From positions 1-64,000 of the forward strand of contig NZ_WWEP01000006.1 in the NCBI RefSeq assembly GCF_009848495.1: a stretch of DNA of 64,000 nt, read 5' to 3'. The translations under genes were made by a program, and so were the position numbers. The DNA comes from Flavobacterium sp. MK4S-17. Its GTDB lineage: Bacteria; Bacteroidota; Bacteroidia; Flavobacteriales; Flavobacteriaceae. The notes under the pieces were generated by a model. It worked only from the letters and a program-made list of their open reading frames with translations, had not been told where the DNA came from and did not search any database. Shown in pieces: positions 33,820 to 44,249 of this stretch; within the stretch, counting starts at the first letter, position 1; each line of letters starts with the position of its first letter.

Positions 33820-34377
33820 ATGAAAACAAAAATAGCTAATCCTGCGCCACTTGGGCTTATGGGCTTTGCAATGACTACAATATTATTAAATATTCACAAC
33901 ATAGGTTTTTTTCCGCTTAGTTCAGTAATACTTGCCATGGGTATTTGTTATGGCGGCCTTGCACAAATTGTGGCAGGAATTATGAGCTTTAAAAAAGGGA
34001 ATACATTTGCTGCCACAGCATTTACTTCCTATGGGTTCTTTTGGCTCTCACTTGTAGCTGTATGGATGCTTCCCGCCACAGGTATTGAGGCAGCAGCAAA
34101 AACACCACCAGCATTTTTAGCCTGGTATTTGGCATTATGGGGTATTTTTACAGGCTTTATGTGGGTTGGAACCTGGGGCAACAGCAAGGTTCAGCAATTT
34201 GTTTTCCTTTCCCTAACTATATTGTTCTTTATGCTTGCGGCAGCCTTGTGGGCAGAAAGTGCCATGCTGCATCATTTTGCAGGCGTAGTGGGCGTTATAT
34301 GCGGCAGCAGCGCATTTTACCTTGCTATGGCTGAAATACTTGAAGAAGTGAAAGGTAAAAGGGTACTGCCCTACTAA
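33820..34377 (+). CDS. satP: acetate/succinate uptake transporter (SatP/YaaH, GPR1/FUN34 family)
   Basis: The 185-residue inner-membrane protein has six predicted helices. The family signature NPAPLGLMGFAMTT lies at residues 7-20, ending in helix 1. GGLAQIVAGIMSFKKGNTFAA follows helix 2. The last segment before the C-terminus is FYLAMAEIL. It forms hexameric channels that take up acetate with protons. It stands alone ahead of uvrA, about 117 bases apart. Confidence 0.93.
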   Translation: MKTKIANPAPLGLMGFAMTTILLNIHNIGFFPLSSVILAMGICYGGLAQIVAGIMSFKKGNTFAATAFTSYGFFWLSLVAVWMLPATGIEAAAKTPPAFLAWYLALWGIFTGFMWVGTWGNSKVQQFVFLSLTILFFMLAAALWAESAMLHHFAGVVGVICGSSAFYLAMAEILEEVKGKRVLPY

Positions 34378-34467
34378 TATAATTATAGCGTTATAAATAG
34401 CTGCGGTTAACTCCTATTTAACAATTTGTTGCCCACTACCGGTTAATAAAATCTGCACGAAAATCAG

Positions 34468-34475
34468 TACCTTTG
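34468..34475 (+). promoter_or_regulatory. -7 promoter box of uvrA
   Basis: TACCTTTG followed by CG is the commonest form of the Bacteroidota box. The start near 34482 excludes the in-frame TTG at 34480 and supports the ATG at 34495. Confidence 0.7.
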
Positions 34476-34494
34476 CGTTTTGCACAAATTTGCT

Positions 34495-37326
34495 ATGCTG
34501 AACAACGAAGAAACGATTGAAGTGCTGGGCGCGCGTGCCCACAACCTAAAAAATATAGATGTTACCATACCGCGCGAAAAACTGGTGGTTATAACCGGGC
34601 TTTCAGGTTCAGGTAAATCATCACTTGCTTTTGATACCATATATGCCGAAGGCCAGCGCCGCTATATAGAAACATTTTCCGCTTATGCCCGCCAGTTCCT
34701 GGGAGGGCTGGAAAGGCCGGATGTTGATAAAATAGACGGCCTTAGCCCCGTTATTGCCATAGAGCAGAAAACTACAAGCAAAAGCCCTCGTTCAACAGTA
34801 GGCACTATTACTGAAATATATGATTTCCTGCGTCTTTTATACGCACGTGCTGCCGATGCCTACAGTTATGTTACCGGCGAGAAAATGGTGAGCTACAGCG
34901 ATGACCAGATAAAGGAACTTATAATTGAAAAATTTAACGGCAGGCGCATAAGCATCCTTGCGCCTGTAGTAAGGGCAAGGAAAGGACATTACCGTGAGCT
35001 TTTTGAACAGATATCAAAACAGGGTTTCCTTAAAGTGCGTGTTGACGGAGAAATCAGGGATATAGAAAGCGGAATGAAGCTTGACCGCTATAAAACCCAT
35101 GATATTGAAACGGTTATTGACCGCATGGCAGTAGATGCTTCGCCTGAGATTGATAAAAGGCTTTCCGAAAGTATAAAAACAGCCATGTACCACGGTGATG
35201 ATGTGCTGATGGTTATAGAGCAGGAAAGTGGCGAAGCGCGTTATTACAGCCGTAACCTTATGTGCCCCACATCGGGCATATCCTACCCTAACCCAGAGCC
35301 TAATAATTTTTCTTTTAACTCACCTAAAGGCGCGTGCGATAATTGTAACGGCCTGGGTATTGTGAATGAAATAAACCTTGCTAAAATCATCCCTAATAAC
35401 AAGCTAAGCATTAAGCAGGGCGGCTTTGCACCCCTGGGTGAATATAAAAGCTCATGGATGTTTAAGCAGCTTGAGGCTATTGGTGAAAAATTTGGATTTA
35501 AGCTGACCGACCCTATTGAAAAGATACCTGCCGATGCGATGGATATGATATTAAACGGCGGTAAGGAAAAATTTACGGTATCATCCAAAACACTTGGGGT
35601 TAACCGTGAATATAAAATTGATTTTGAAGGCATTTCGAGCTTTATAAAAAACCAGTATGATGATAGCGGTTCTTCTTCTATTAAACGCTGGGCAAAAGAT
35701 TTTATGGATGAGGTGGAATGCCCTGTGTGCCATGGTACTCGCTTAAAAAAAGAATCGCTTTATTTTAAAATAAACGGCCTTAACATTGCGGAACTATCAC
35801 ATATGGATATTTCCGACCTTGCAGATTGGTTTAATACGCTTGAAAATAACCTTTCCGAAAAGCAGAAAGCCATAGCTACCGAGATAGTAAAAGAAATAAA
35901 ATCGAGGCTTGGATTCCTTGTGGATGTAGGATTAAATTACCTTGCGCTTGACAGGAGTTCTAAATCCCTTTCGGGCGGTGAGGCTCAAAGGATAAGGCTT
36001 GCCACACAAATAGGCTCGCAGCTTGTAGGCGTGCTTTATATTCTTGATGAGCCCAGCATAGGGCTGCACCAGCGGGATAATGAAAAGCTTATACACTCAC
36101 TGGAACAGCTTAGGGATATAGGCAACTCGGTTATAGTGGTAGAACATGATAAGGACATGATAGAGCGTGCCGATTATGTAATTGACATTGGCCCTGCAGC
36201 AGGTAGGTTTGGTGGCCAGATAGTAAGTAAAGGTACCCCTGCACAACTTCTTAAAGAGCACACGCTAACCGCAGCTTACCTTAATGGAGAAAAAGAAATT
36301 GCCGTACCTGAAAAAAGACGGGAAGGAAATGGTAAAACCATTAAACTGACCGGAGCAACGGGCAACAACCTTAAAAATGTTAGTGTAGAATTTCCTTTAG
36401 GGAAGCTTATTTGTGTAACCGGTGTATCAGGAAGTGGTAAGTCCACACTTATTAACGAAACGCTTTACCCTATTTTAAATGCACATTTTTTTAATGCTGT
36501 TAAAAAGCCTGCTCCTTATAAAAAGATTCAAGGGCTTGAGCATATAGATAAGGTAATTGATATTGACCAGTCGCCCATTGGACGCACGCCCCGCTCTAAC
36601 CCGGCGACTTATACCGATGTTTTCAGTGAGATACGCAAGCTGTTTACACAAACGCCTGAAGCCATGATACGTGGCTACAAGCCGGGCAGGTTCAGTTTTA
36701 ACGTAAGCGGTGGACGTTGCGAAACCTGTGAGGGTTCGGGGCTTCGTGTTATTGAAATGAACTTTTTACCCGATGTTTATGTGGAATGCGAAACCTGCCA
36801 GGGAAAACGTTTTAACAGGGAAACACTGGAAATACGCTACAAAGGGAAATCCATATCAGATGTGCTGGATATGACGGTAGATGAAGCGGTTGTATTTTTT
36901 GAAAACATACCTAAAATTTACCGTAAAATAAAAACAATTCAGGATGTGGGCTTAGGTTATATTACCCTGGGGCAGCAAAGCACTACTCTTTCGGGTGGTG
37001 AGGCACAACGTATTAAGCTCGCTTCAGAACTTTCCAAAAAAGATACCGGAAATACTTTTTATATACTTGATGAACCAACCACAGGGCTTCATTTTGAAGA
37101 TATAAGGGTGTTGATGGAAGTGATTAACAAACTGGTTAACAAAGGTAATACTGTGCTTATCATAGAGCATAACCTTGACGTTATAAAGCTTGCCGACTAT
37201 ATTATAGATATAGGATATGAAGGCGGTAAAGGCGGTGGCCAGCTTATTGCCAAGGGTACTCCCGAAGAAGTTGTTAAAAACAAAAAAAGCTATACGGCAC
37301 AATTCTTACAAAAAGAATTATCTTAG
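34495..37326 (+). CDS. uvrA: excinuclease ABC subunit A
   Basis: The 943-residue protein is the damage-recognising ATPase of nucleotide excision repair and acts with UvrB and UvrC, which are not in the window. First Walker [14 protein letters not shown] is near residue 36, and the second [13 protein letters not shown] near 648. Zinc-finger cysteine pairs are CDNCNGLG and CPVCHGTR in the first half and CETCEGSG and CETCQGKR in the second. Both signature loops ([30 protein letters not shown]) are intact. Confidence 0.98.
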   Translation: MLNNEETIEVLGARAHNLKNIDVTIPREKLVVITGLSGSGKSSLAFDTIYAEGQRRYIETFSAYARQFLGGLERPDVDKIDGLSPVIAIEQKTTSKSPRSTVGTITEIYDFLRLLYARAADAYSYVTGEKMVSYSDDQIKELIIEKFNGRRISILAPVVRARKGHYRELFEQISKQGFLKVRVDGEIRDIESGMKLDRYKTHDIETVIDRMAVDASPEIDKRLSESIKTAMYHGDDVLMVIEQESGEARYYSRNLMCPTSGISYPNPEPNNFSFNSPKGACDNCNGLGIVNEINLAKIIPNNKLSIKQGGFAPLGEYKSSWMFKQLEAIGEKFGFKLTDPIEKIPADAMDMILNGGKEKFTVSSKTLGVNREYKIDFEGISSFIKNQYDDSGSSSIKRWAKDFMDEVECPVCHGTRLKKESLYFKINGLNIAELSHMDISDLADWFNTLENNLSEKQKAIATEIVKEIKSRLGFLVDVGLNYLALDRSSKSLSGGEAQRIRLATQIGSQLVGVLYILDEPSIGLHQRDNEKLIHSLEQLRDIGNSVIVVEHDKDMIERADYVIDIGPAAGRFGGQIVSKGTPAQLLKEHTLTAAYLNGEKEIAVPEKRREGNGKTIKLTGATGNNLKNVSVEFPLGKLICVTGVSGSGKSTLINETLYPILNAHFFNAVKKPAPYKKIQGLEHIDKVIDIDQSPIGRTPRSNPATYTDVFSEIRKLFTQTPEAMIRGYKPGRFSFNVSGGRCETCEGSGLRVIEMNFLPDVYVECETCQGKRFNRETLEIRYKGKSISDVLDMTVDEAVVFFENIPKIYRKIKTIQDVGLGYITLGQQSTTLSGGEAQRIKLASELSKKDTGNTFYILDEPTTGLHFEDIRVLMEVINKLVNKGNTVLIIEHNLDVIKLADYIIDIGYEGGKGGGQLIAKGTPEEVVKNKKSYTAQFLQKELS

Positions 37327-37359
37327 CGCGTTTGTTTAATTTTTAAAAATTGAAAAAGA

Positions 37360-38085
37360 ATGATAGATAACAAATATGAAAATGATGATGAAAGGATTCA
37401 TGACGGGCTTAAACAAAAAACATGGAATGAAATAAGGAGTAACGACTCGTGGGCTATATTCAAAATAATGTCGGAGTTCGTGAACGGTTTTGAAACTATG
37501 GCACGCATCGGCCCGTGTGTTTCAATATTCGGTTCTGCGCGTACAAAGCCCGATGATAAATATTACCTGCTTGCCGAAAAAATTGCAAAAAAAATATCTA
37601 ATGCCGGCTATGGGGTTATTACAGGCGGCGGCCCCGGTATTATGGAAGCCGGTAACAAAGGTGCCAGCCAGGGAAACAGCCCATCGGTAGGTTTAAATAT
37701 AGAACTGCCTTTCGAGCAGCACTTTAACCCATACATTGATAAAGACAAGAACCTTAATTTTGATTACTTTTTTGTACGTAAGGTAATGTTTGTAAAATAT
37801 TCGCAGGGGTTTGTGGTAATGCCCGGCGGCTTTGGCACTCTTGATGAAATGTTTGAAGCCATTACACTTATACAAACCAAGAAAATTGCAAAATTCCCTA
37901 TAGTGCTTGTAGGGCGTGAATTTTGGAGCGGCCTTTTGGAATGGATTGAAAAAGTAATGATTACCAAATATTTTAATGCCAACCCGGAAGACATGAACCT
38001 TATCCGTATAGTGGATACTGAAGATGAAGTACTTGAAGTTATAGACAGCTTCTATAAAAAATACAACCTTAGTCCTAATTTTTAA
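37360..38085 (+). CDS. LOG family nucleotide 5'-monophosphate nucleosidase
   Basis: The product is 241 residues. The two LOG motifs are GVITGGGPGIMEAGNKGA near residue 86 and PGGFGTLDEMFEAIT near 152. These proteins release ribose 5-phosphate from nucleotide monophosphates (PpnN type) or make free cytokinins in plant-associated microbes. It starts 33 bases after uvrA, so it may share the transcript, and it is closed by a strong terminator. Confidence 0.92.
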   Translation: MIDNKYENDDERIHDGLKQKTWNEIRSNDSWAIFKIMSEFVNGFETMARIGPCVSIFGSARTKPDDKYYLLAEKIAKKISNAGYGVITGGGPGIMEAGNKGASQGNSPSVGLNIELPFEQHFNPYIDKDKNLNFDYFFVRKVMFVKYSQGFVVMPGGFGTLDEMFEAITLIQTKKIAKFPIVLVGREFWSGLLEWIEKVMITKYFNANPEDMNLIRIVDTEDEVLEVIDSFYKKYNLSPNF

Positions 38086-38086
38086 T

Positions 38087-38115
38087 AAAAAAAGCCGCTT
38101 AAAGCGGCTTTTTTT
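38087..38115. terminator. intrinsic terminator after the LOG gene
   Basis: A GCCGCTT/AAGCGGC stem (38094-38100 with 38102-38108) is flanked by seven A upstream and seven T downstream. Confidence 0.92.
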
Positions 38116-38220
38116 ATTTACAGCAGGCAACCTTTAATTCATTTTTTTATCTATATATTAGCACTGGTACAAATATTGCTGCTTCTGTATTCATAACTAA
38201 ATAATTTTCAGGCTACACAA

Positions 38221-41049
38221 TTGGGTTTATATAGCAGGTTTCTCCTTTTTATTTTTCTGGCTGTTTCACCTGCCGGGCTCTTAGCACAGCACAGCAGCCG
38301 TATGTTTGTGGATGTAGATTATGATGCACAACTATTTAGGATAAAGCAGGAAATTACATATCATAATCAAACTACCGATACCCTCCAGGATTTTGTGCTT
38401 AACGACTGGAACAATGCATTTTCTGCTAAAAATACGCCTTTAGCCAAAAGATTTTCAGATGAGTTTGTAAGGGCTTACCATCTTGCAAAGGATGAAGAAC
38501 GGGGCAATACAAAAATATACTCTATTGTTGACCAAAATGGAAGGTTGTTGAATTGGGAACGCCCTAAAAAGCATCCGGATATAGTAGATGTTCAACTTAA
38601 AAACCCTATTTATCCGGGAATGAAGTTTAAACTTTCTATTACTTATGAAGTTAAAATTCCCAGCGACAGGTTTACCGGCTATGGATATAACGACGGGGTT
38701 TTTAACCTTAAAGACTGGTACTTGGTACCTGCCAGGGTAGTAAATAATGAATTTGTAAGGTACAGTAATGAAAACATTGATGATATTGCCAACTCAATAT
38801 GCGATTATGAATTAACCATTACATTACCCAAAGGCACTGCATTAACAAGCGATTTATATATAGGAAATAAAACAAGTAAAGGGGATAAGGATGAATATTA
38901 CCTGATTGGGAAAAACAGGACAATATTTAACCTTGTACTGGAAAAAAAGAATTCATTTGAAATATTCAGGAATGAAGTTGTAGAGGTTACCAGCAATTTA
39001 AGGGATAACAGGGTTACAGAGATACAAAAAGCTGATATTGTAAATAAAATTACCCATTTTACCGCCGATAACCTTGGCAGTTACCCCTATGGTAAAATAA
39101 TGATAACCCAGGCTGATTATGACCGCAGCCCTATGTACGGGCTAAACCAGCTTCCCTCCTTTTTAAGCCCTTTTCCCGACTCATTTATTTATGAAATAAA
39201 ATTCCTTAAAACCTATACTAATACCTACCTTAAAAATACGCTTAAGCTGGACCCCCGGAAAGACAACTGGATTTATGATGGCATACAAATGTATCTGTTA
39301 ATGAAATATGTAGAGGAAAACCATCCTGATAAAAAAATGATGGGACAACTTTCCAACTGGGGTATTTTACAGGGGCACAATCTTTTCAGGGTCGACTTTA
39401 ACGGGCAGTACAATTACCTTTACCTGCTGATGGCAAGAAAAAACCTTGACCAGCCCATTGGCGACCCAAAAAGGACATTTATAAAGTTTAATGAGCAGAT
39501 TGCCGGCAAATACCGTTCAGGGTTAAGCTTTGCCTATATAAATAATTACCTCGGTAATAATATTGTACCCAATGCTATTTCTGAATTTTACAATCTGAAT
39601 AAATCCGGTTACACCAGCAGGGAAGATTTTGAACAAATACTAAAATCAAAAACCGATAAGGATATCAACTGGTTTTTTAATACCGTAGTAAATACCCGCA
39701 AACTTATTGATTTTAAGTTTGGTGATGTGGACAGGGAAAAAGACTCAGTACGGGTAACCGTTAAAAACCGCACAGGTACAGATGTACCTGTATCATTTTA
39801 CGGGGTTAAAGATAAAAAGATGTTATTTAAAACCTGGCTTGAAAATGTTACTACTGACACCACTTTTACAATAGCCCGGCAGGATGCTGACAGGCTGGTT
39901 TTAAATTATGAAAATGAAATACCGGAATACAATACCAGGAATAACTGGAAATCTTTAAAAAAGTTTTCACTGGGCAACAAGCCTTATAAGTTTACCTTTT
40001 TCCAGGATTTGGAAGACCCGACTTATAATCAGGTATTTTATGTACCCAGTTTTATATTTAACCTATACGATGGTTTTTCACCCGGTTTCAGGGTTCATAA
40101 TAAATCAATGCTTGAAAAACCATTTATATTTGATGTAGAACCTACCTACTCTACCAAGACAGGAAAACTTATAGGTTCAGTATCATTTTTGTACAATCAT
40201 TACCTCCGCGAAAAAGGATTGTATAATGTTCGTTATTATCTTGGCGGCTCAACCTATCATTATGCCCCTGATGCACGTTATATTAAATTCAACCCTTCGG
40301 TACAGTTCCGTATCCGTGAAGATGATTTCAGGAAAAACAAACAGCAATATATACTTATAAGGCAGGTTTTAGTTAACAGGCAGCAATCAGATTATGTTAT
40401 TACGGATGAGCAAAATGAAAATTACTCGGTATTTAATCTCCGTTACGGCAAGTATGAATCGGAAATAACAAGGCACTATAACTTTTATACCGATGCACAA
40501 ATAGCCAATTCCTTCGGCAAGCTATCCGGTGAAATACAATACCGCAGGCTTTTTAATGATAACAGGCAGATAAACCTGCGCCTTTTTGCAGGTACATTTA
40601 TGTACCGCAGTACAAGCTCAGAATTTTTCAGTTTTGGGCTGGACAGGCCGACAGATTATATGTTTGATTATAATTTTTATGGCCGTTCCGAAACAACAGG
40701 GCTTTTCAGCCAGCAGTATGTAATGGCTGAGGGTGGTTTTAAATCTATGCTGGAAACAAGGTTTGCCAACCAGTGGATGGTTACCACCAATGCAAGCTTT
40801 AATATATGGAACTGGGTTGAGGTATATGGCGATGCAGGTGTGCTTAAAAACAAATACCGGTCGCCGGAATTTTTATACGACAGTGGAATCCGCTTAAACC
40901 TCCTCCCTGATTATTTTGAATTATATTTTCCTGTATATTCCAGTAATGGTTTTGAAATGAATAATGGCAATTACAGCCAAAAAATACGTTTCGTAGTAAC
41001 TATAAGCCCGGGAACGCTTATTAACTTGTTTACCCGTAAGTGGTTTTAA
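38221..41049 (+). CDS. M1-aminopeptidase-like exported protein fused to a probable outer-membrane beta-barrel
   Basis: The product is 942 residues. The signal peptide (about 1-22, LLFIFLAVSPAGLLAQ) begins at a TTG codon: an in-frame stop lies at 38194-38196 and the first ATG comes after the signal, so TTG is the best initiator. Residues 25-550 follow the M1 aminopeptidase layout. The zinc motif HEXXH is replaced by YEIKF (324-328), and the WxNEG glutamate by D353 in WIYDGIQMYL. It should therefore be inactive as a metallopeptidase. Residues about 590-942 have alternating aromatic strands (VRYYLGGS, FRIREDDF, FNLRYGKYESEI) and end in Phe, like an outer-membrane barrel. Exact function is unknown. 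Confidence 0.75.
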   Translation: MGLYSRFLLFIFLAVSPAGLLAQHSSRMFVDVDYDAQLFRIKQEITYHNQTTDTLQDFVLNDWNNAFSAKNTPLAKRFSDEFVRAYHLAKDEERGNTKIYSIVDQNGRLLNWERPKKHPDIVDVQLKNPIYPGMKFKLSITYEVKIPSDRFTGYGYNDGVFNLKDWYLVPARVVNNEFVRYSNENIDDIANSICDYELTITLPKGTALTSDLYIGNKTSKGDKDEYYLIGKNRTIFNLVLEKKNSFEIFRNEVVEVTSNLRDNRVTEIQKADIVNKITHFTADNLGSYPYGKIMITQADYDRSPMYGLNQLPSFLSPFPDSFIYEIKFLKTYTNTYLKNTLKLDPRKDNWIYDGIQMYLLMKYVEENHPDKKMMGQLSNWGILQGHNLFRVDFNGQYNYLYLLMARKNLDQPIGDPKRTFIKFNEQIAGKYRSGLSFAYINNYLGNNIVPNAISEFYNLNKSGYTSREDFEQILKSKTDKDINWFFNTVVNTRKLIDFKFGDVDREKDSVRVTVKNRTGTDVPVSFYGVKDKKMLFKTWLENVTTDTTFTIARQDADRLVLNYENEIPEYNTRNNWKSLKKFSLGNKPYKFTFFQDLEDPTYNQVFYVPSFIFNLYDGFSPGFRVHNKSMLEKPFIFDVEPTYSTKTGKLIGSVSFLYNHYLREKGLYNVRYYLGGSTYHYAPDARYIKFNPSVQFRIREDDFRKNKQQYILIRQVLVNRQQSDYVITDEQNENYSVFNLRYGKYESEITRHYNFYTDAQIANSFGKLSGEIQYRRLFNDNRQINLRLFAGTFMYRSTSSEFFSFGLDRPTDYMFDYNFYGRSETTGLFSQQYVMAEGGFKSMLETRFANQWMVTTNASFNIWNWVEVYGDAGVLKNKYRSPEFLYDSGIRLNLLPDYFELYFPVYSSNGFEMNNGNYSQKIRFVVTISPGTLINLFTRKWF

Positions 41050-41199
41050 AACAACAATAAGCAAATAAAAATATATTAACCATATTTTTTAGAGGCTTTT
41101 ATTAATTATTTTCTAATCATTTTTTCAATAAGCAGGCTTTTATTGCTAATTGTTAAATCATTTTTTTCTACCATATATACATTATTTAATTCTTTTAAT

Positions 41200-41207
41200 T
41201 AAATTTG
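41200..41207 (+). promoter_or_regulatory. -7 promoter box of the E1 dehydrogenase gene
   Basis: TAAATTTG matches TAnnTTTG, 22 bases before the ATG at 41230. The rest of the 180-base upstream gap is very AT-rich and shows nothing else recognisable. Confidence 0.6.
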
Positions 41208-41229
41208 TGAACCTAAGACCGTTCCGTTT

Positions 41230-43635
41230 ATGACTGAAACAGAAACAAAAAAATCGCTTTCATTTGAAGATTTTAAAGCCGAAGTGCTTAATGATTATAA
41301 AATAGCTGTAACCAGCCGCGAATGCAGTCTATTAGGCCGCCGCGAAGTGCTTACGGGCAAAGCCAAATTTGGTATATTTGGCGATGGTAAGGAAGTGCCG
41401 CAGCTTGCTATGGCAAAAGCCTTTAAAAATGGTGATTTCCGTTCAGGGTATTACCGTGACCAGACTTTTATGATGGCTATAGGCCAGCTAACAGTCCAGC
41501 AGTTCTTTGCAGGGCTTTACGGGCACAGCGACCTTGAGCACGACCCAATGTCGGCAGGCAGGCAGATGGGCGGGCACTTTTCAACGCACAGCCTTGATGA
41601 AAACGGTAACTGGAAAAACCTAACACAGCAAAAAAACTCAAGTGCCGATATTTCGCCAACAGCCGGGCAAATGCCAAGGCTTTTAGGCCTTGCGCAGGCT
41701 TCTAAAATATACAGGAATGTTACAGGTATAAACAATAAAACCAATTTCTCCGTTAACGGAAATGAAATTGCCTGGGGTACTATTGGTAATGCCAGTACAT
41801 CCGAAGGGTTGTTTTTTGAAACCATAAATGCAGCAGGTGTATTGCAGGTGCCTATGGTTATCAGTGTATGGGATGATGAATACGGTATATCAGTACATGC
41901 ACGCCACCAAACCACTAAAGAAAATATATCCGAAATACTGAAAGGTTTCCAAAGGGATGAAGAAACCAAAGGATATGAAATAATAACCGTAAAAGGATGG
42001 GATTACCCTGAACTTGTTTCGGCTTATGAAAAAGCATCAGAGATTGCACGTACAGAACATGTACCTGTACTAATACATGTTTACCAGCTTACACAACCAC
42101 AGGGGCATTCTACGTCCGGTTCGCACGAACGCTATAAAGATGCTGAAAGGCTTACCTGGGAAGGCGAATATGACTGTATTGCACAGATGAGGAAATGGAT
42201 GCTGGAAAACAACCTGGCAGAAGAACAGAAGCTTGAAACTATTGAGGCTAATGCTAAAAAAGAAGTAAATGAAGGTAAAAAAGCTGCATGGTCAGCATAT
42301 ACCAGTCCTATAAAAGAAGAGCAGAAAGAGCTTGAGGCACTTCTAAAAAATGTTGCAGAGAAAAGTGAAAATAAAGTTTTTATTGAAAAATATATCAACG
42401 AGCTTTCTGCAATAAAGGAACCAATAAGAAAGGAACTTTTAGTTACGGCAAGAAAGGTTTTAAGGCTTGTTGCAAAAGAGCAGGTAAAGCAGCAACTATC
42501 GGAATGGATTAAAAGCTACACAGCTAAAATTCAGCCGAAATACAGTTCGCACCTGTTTTCACAATCAGAGAAAAATGTTTTTGGTGTTAACCCGGTTGCT
42601 CCAGAATATGCAGTCAATGCCGAAGAAGTGGACGGAAGGGTTATTATAAGGGATAATTTTGATGCCTTGTTTAATAAATATCCCGAAGCTTTGGTGTTTG
42701 GCGAAGACTGCGGTAACATAGGCGACGTTAACCAGGGGCTGGAAGGCATGCAGGAAAAATATGGCGATTTCAGGGTATGTGATGCCGGTATCCGCGAGGC
42801 TACAATACTTGGGCAGGGAATAGGTATGGCCATGCGCGGCCTGCGCCCTATTGCTGAAATACAGTACCTTGACTATCTACTGTATGCATTACAGATTATG
42901 AGCGATGACCTTGCTACTTTACAATACAGGACATCAGGAAGGCAAAAAGCACCATTAATTATCCGCACACGCGGCCACAGGTTGGAAGGTATATGGCATT
43001 CCGGTTCCCCTATGGGAATGATTATAAATGCCATAAGGGGAATACATGTTCTTGTACCAAGAAATATGACCAAAGCCGCAGGCTTTTACAATACCCTTAT
43101 GGAAACCGATGAGCCTGCATTAGTAGTAGAGTGCCTTAACGGCTACCGCCTTAAGGAAAAAATGCCCGCCAACCTTGGGGATTTTAAAACCCCGTTAGGT
43201 GTTGTGGAAACTATTAAAGAGGGAACAGATATTACACTTGTTTCTTATGGTTCAACACTCAGGCTTGTGGAGCAGGCTGCAAAAGAACTTATGGAAATTG
43301 GTATAAACGCTGAAATTATTGATATTCAGTCTTTACTGCCTTTTGATATAAACCATGATATTGTAAAAAGCCTTGCCAAAACAAACAGGCTATTGGTAAT
43401 AGATGAAGATGTACCTGGCGGAGCCTCGGCATATATATTGCAACAGGTGGTAGATGTGCAGGGTGGTTATAAATACCTTGACAGCAAGCCCGAAACACTT
43501 ACCGCAAAAGACCACAGGCCGGCTTATGGAACAGATGGTGATTATTTTTCAAAACCTTCAGCCGAAGATATTTTTGAGAAAGTATATGCTATTATGCATG
43601 AAGCCAAACCAAATGATTATCCTGAATTATACTAA
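41230..43635 (+). CDS. 2-oxo acid dehydrogenase E1, fused alpha/beta subunits
   Basis: The 801-residue protein has the alpha part (about 1-330) with the thiamine diphosphate motif region WGTIGNASTSEG followed by VWDDEYGISVHARHQT. A linker is followed by the beta part (about 465-801) with VFGEDCGNIGDVNQGL, GIGMAMRGLRPIAEIQY and IDIQSLLPFD. Single-chain E1 of this kind in Bacteroidota is assigned to branched-chain 2-oxo acid dehydrogenase (2-oxoisovalerate) and works with E2/E3, which are not nearby. Substrate is inferred. The last 270 bases are partly repeated at 44250-44440. Confidence 0.92.
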   Translation: MTETETKKSLSFEDFKAEVLNDYKIAVTSRECSLLGRREVLTGKAKFGIFGDGKEVPQLAMAKAFKNGDFRSGYYRDQTFMMAIGQLTVQQFFAGLYGHSDLEHDPMSAGRQMGGHFSTHSLDENGNWKNLTQQKNSSADISPTAGQMPRLLGLAQASKIYRNVTGINNKTNFSVNGNEIAWGTIGNASTSEGLFFETINAAGVLQVPMVISVWDDEYGISVHARHQTTKENISEILKGFQRDEETKGYEIITVKGWDYPELVSAYEKASEIARTEHVPVLIHVYQLTQPQGHSTSGSHERYKDAERLTWEGEYDCIAQMRKWMLENNLAEEQKLETIEANAKKEVNEGKKAAWSAYTSPIKEEQKELEALLKNVAEKSENKVFIEKYINELSAIKEPIRKELLVTARKVLRLVAKEQVKQQLSEWIKSYTAKIQPKYSSHLFSQSEKNVFGVNPVAPEYAVNAEEVDGRVIIRDNFDALFNKYPEALVFGEDCGNIGDVNQGLEGMQEKYGDFRVCDAGIREATILGQGIGMAMRGLRPIAEIQYLDYLLYALQIMSDDLATLQYRTSGRQKAPLIIRTRGHRLEGIWHSGSPMGMIINAIRGIHVLVPRNMTKAAGFYNTLMETDEPALVVECLNGYRLKEKMPANLGDFKTPLGVVETIKEGTDITLVSYGSTLRLVEQAAKELMEIGINAEIIDIQSLLPFDINHDIVKSLAKTNRLLVIDEDVPGGASAYILQQVVDVQGGYKYLDSKPETLTAKDHRPAYGTDGDYFSKPSAEDIFEKVYAIMHEAKPNDYPELY

Positions 43636-43670
43636 TAAAAAACAGCCCATTGATTTAAACAATGGGCTGT
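43636..43670 (-). terminator. terminator between E1 and the GNAT gene
   Basis: ACAGCCCATTG (43642-43652) pairs perfectly with CAATGGGCTGT (43660-43670). The T run is present only on the minus strand, so it serves the GNAT gene best and may also slow E1 transcription. Confidence 0.85.
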
Positions 43671-43694
43671 GATGTTTATGGAATAAATATCATT

Positions 43695-44195
43695 TTATTT
43701 TTCGATTTTGTAGATTACAGCTTCCTTCCCGTCAAATTCTATATCTTTTTCGTATTTAAGACCAATTTTTTCAAGGACTTTTATAGAGCCAATATTTTCT
43801 TTCATTGCTCGCCCAATTATACATTTCAATTTTAGATTTTCAAAGCCATACCGCACACAGGCAACTGCACTTTCTGTTGCATAACCCTTGTTCCATTCTT
43901 CTTCAAAGAAACGAAATCCAATATCAGTTTCATTTTCCATTTCGTCAAATTTCAGTCCGCACCAACCAATAAATTTATTAGTTGTCTTCTCTATCACCGC
44001 CCATCTGCCATAACCATTCAGTCTATAGACCTGATAGCTTTCAAGAAATTCCCTTGCTTCTCCTACATTTTTAAAAGCTGAATTTCCCGTATATTTTATT
44101 ACATTGGGATTTGAGTTTAAATCATAAAAACTTTTTGCATCATTTGGATTTAACTCTCTTAATATCAGACGATTTGTTTCTAAAATTTGTTTCAT
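43695..44195 (-). CDS. GNAT family N-acetyltransferase (RimJ/RimL-like)
   Basis: The 166-residue protein begins ETNRLILRELNPNDAKSFYDL, typical of the RimJ/RimL-like branch. The acetyl-CoA loop region is around WGCGLK-like WCGLKFDEM and EEEWNKGYATES (about 85-110). NIGSIKVLEKIGLKYE is near the C-terminus. Target is unknown (ribosomal protein N-terminus, drug or metabolite). It lies between the complete E1 gene and the decayed copy of the E1 3' end, so it was probably inserted or trapped there by a duplication. Confidence 0.9.
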   Translation of the reverse strand: MKQILETNRLILRELNPNDAKSFYDLNSNPNVIKYTGNSAFKNVGEAREFLESYQVYRLNGYGRWAVIEKTTNKFIGWCGLKFDEMENETDIGFRFFEEEWNKGYATESAVACVRYGFENLKLKCIIGRAMKENIGSIKVLEKIGLKYEKDIEFDGKEAVIYKIEK

Positions 44196-44249
44196 TTATA
44201 AAGGCTTGGCAACTTGACAAGATTAATCTATATCAACAGACAAATTACA

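Noticed and set aside
34480..34494. TTG start extending UvrA by five residues
   Set aside because: It lies at or before the predicted transcription start; the ATG at 34495 matches the usual UvrA N-terminus.
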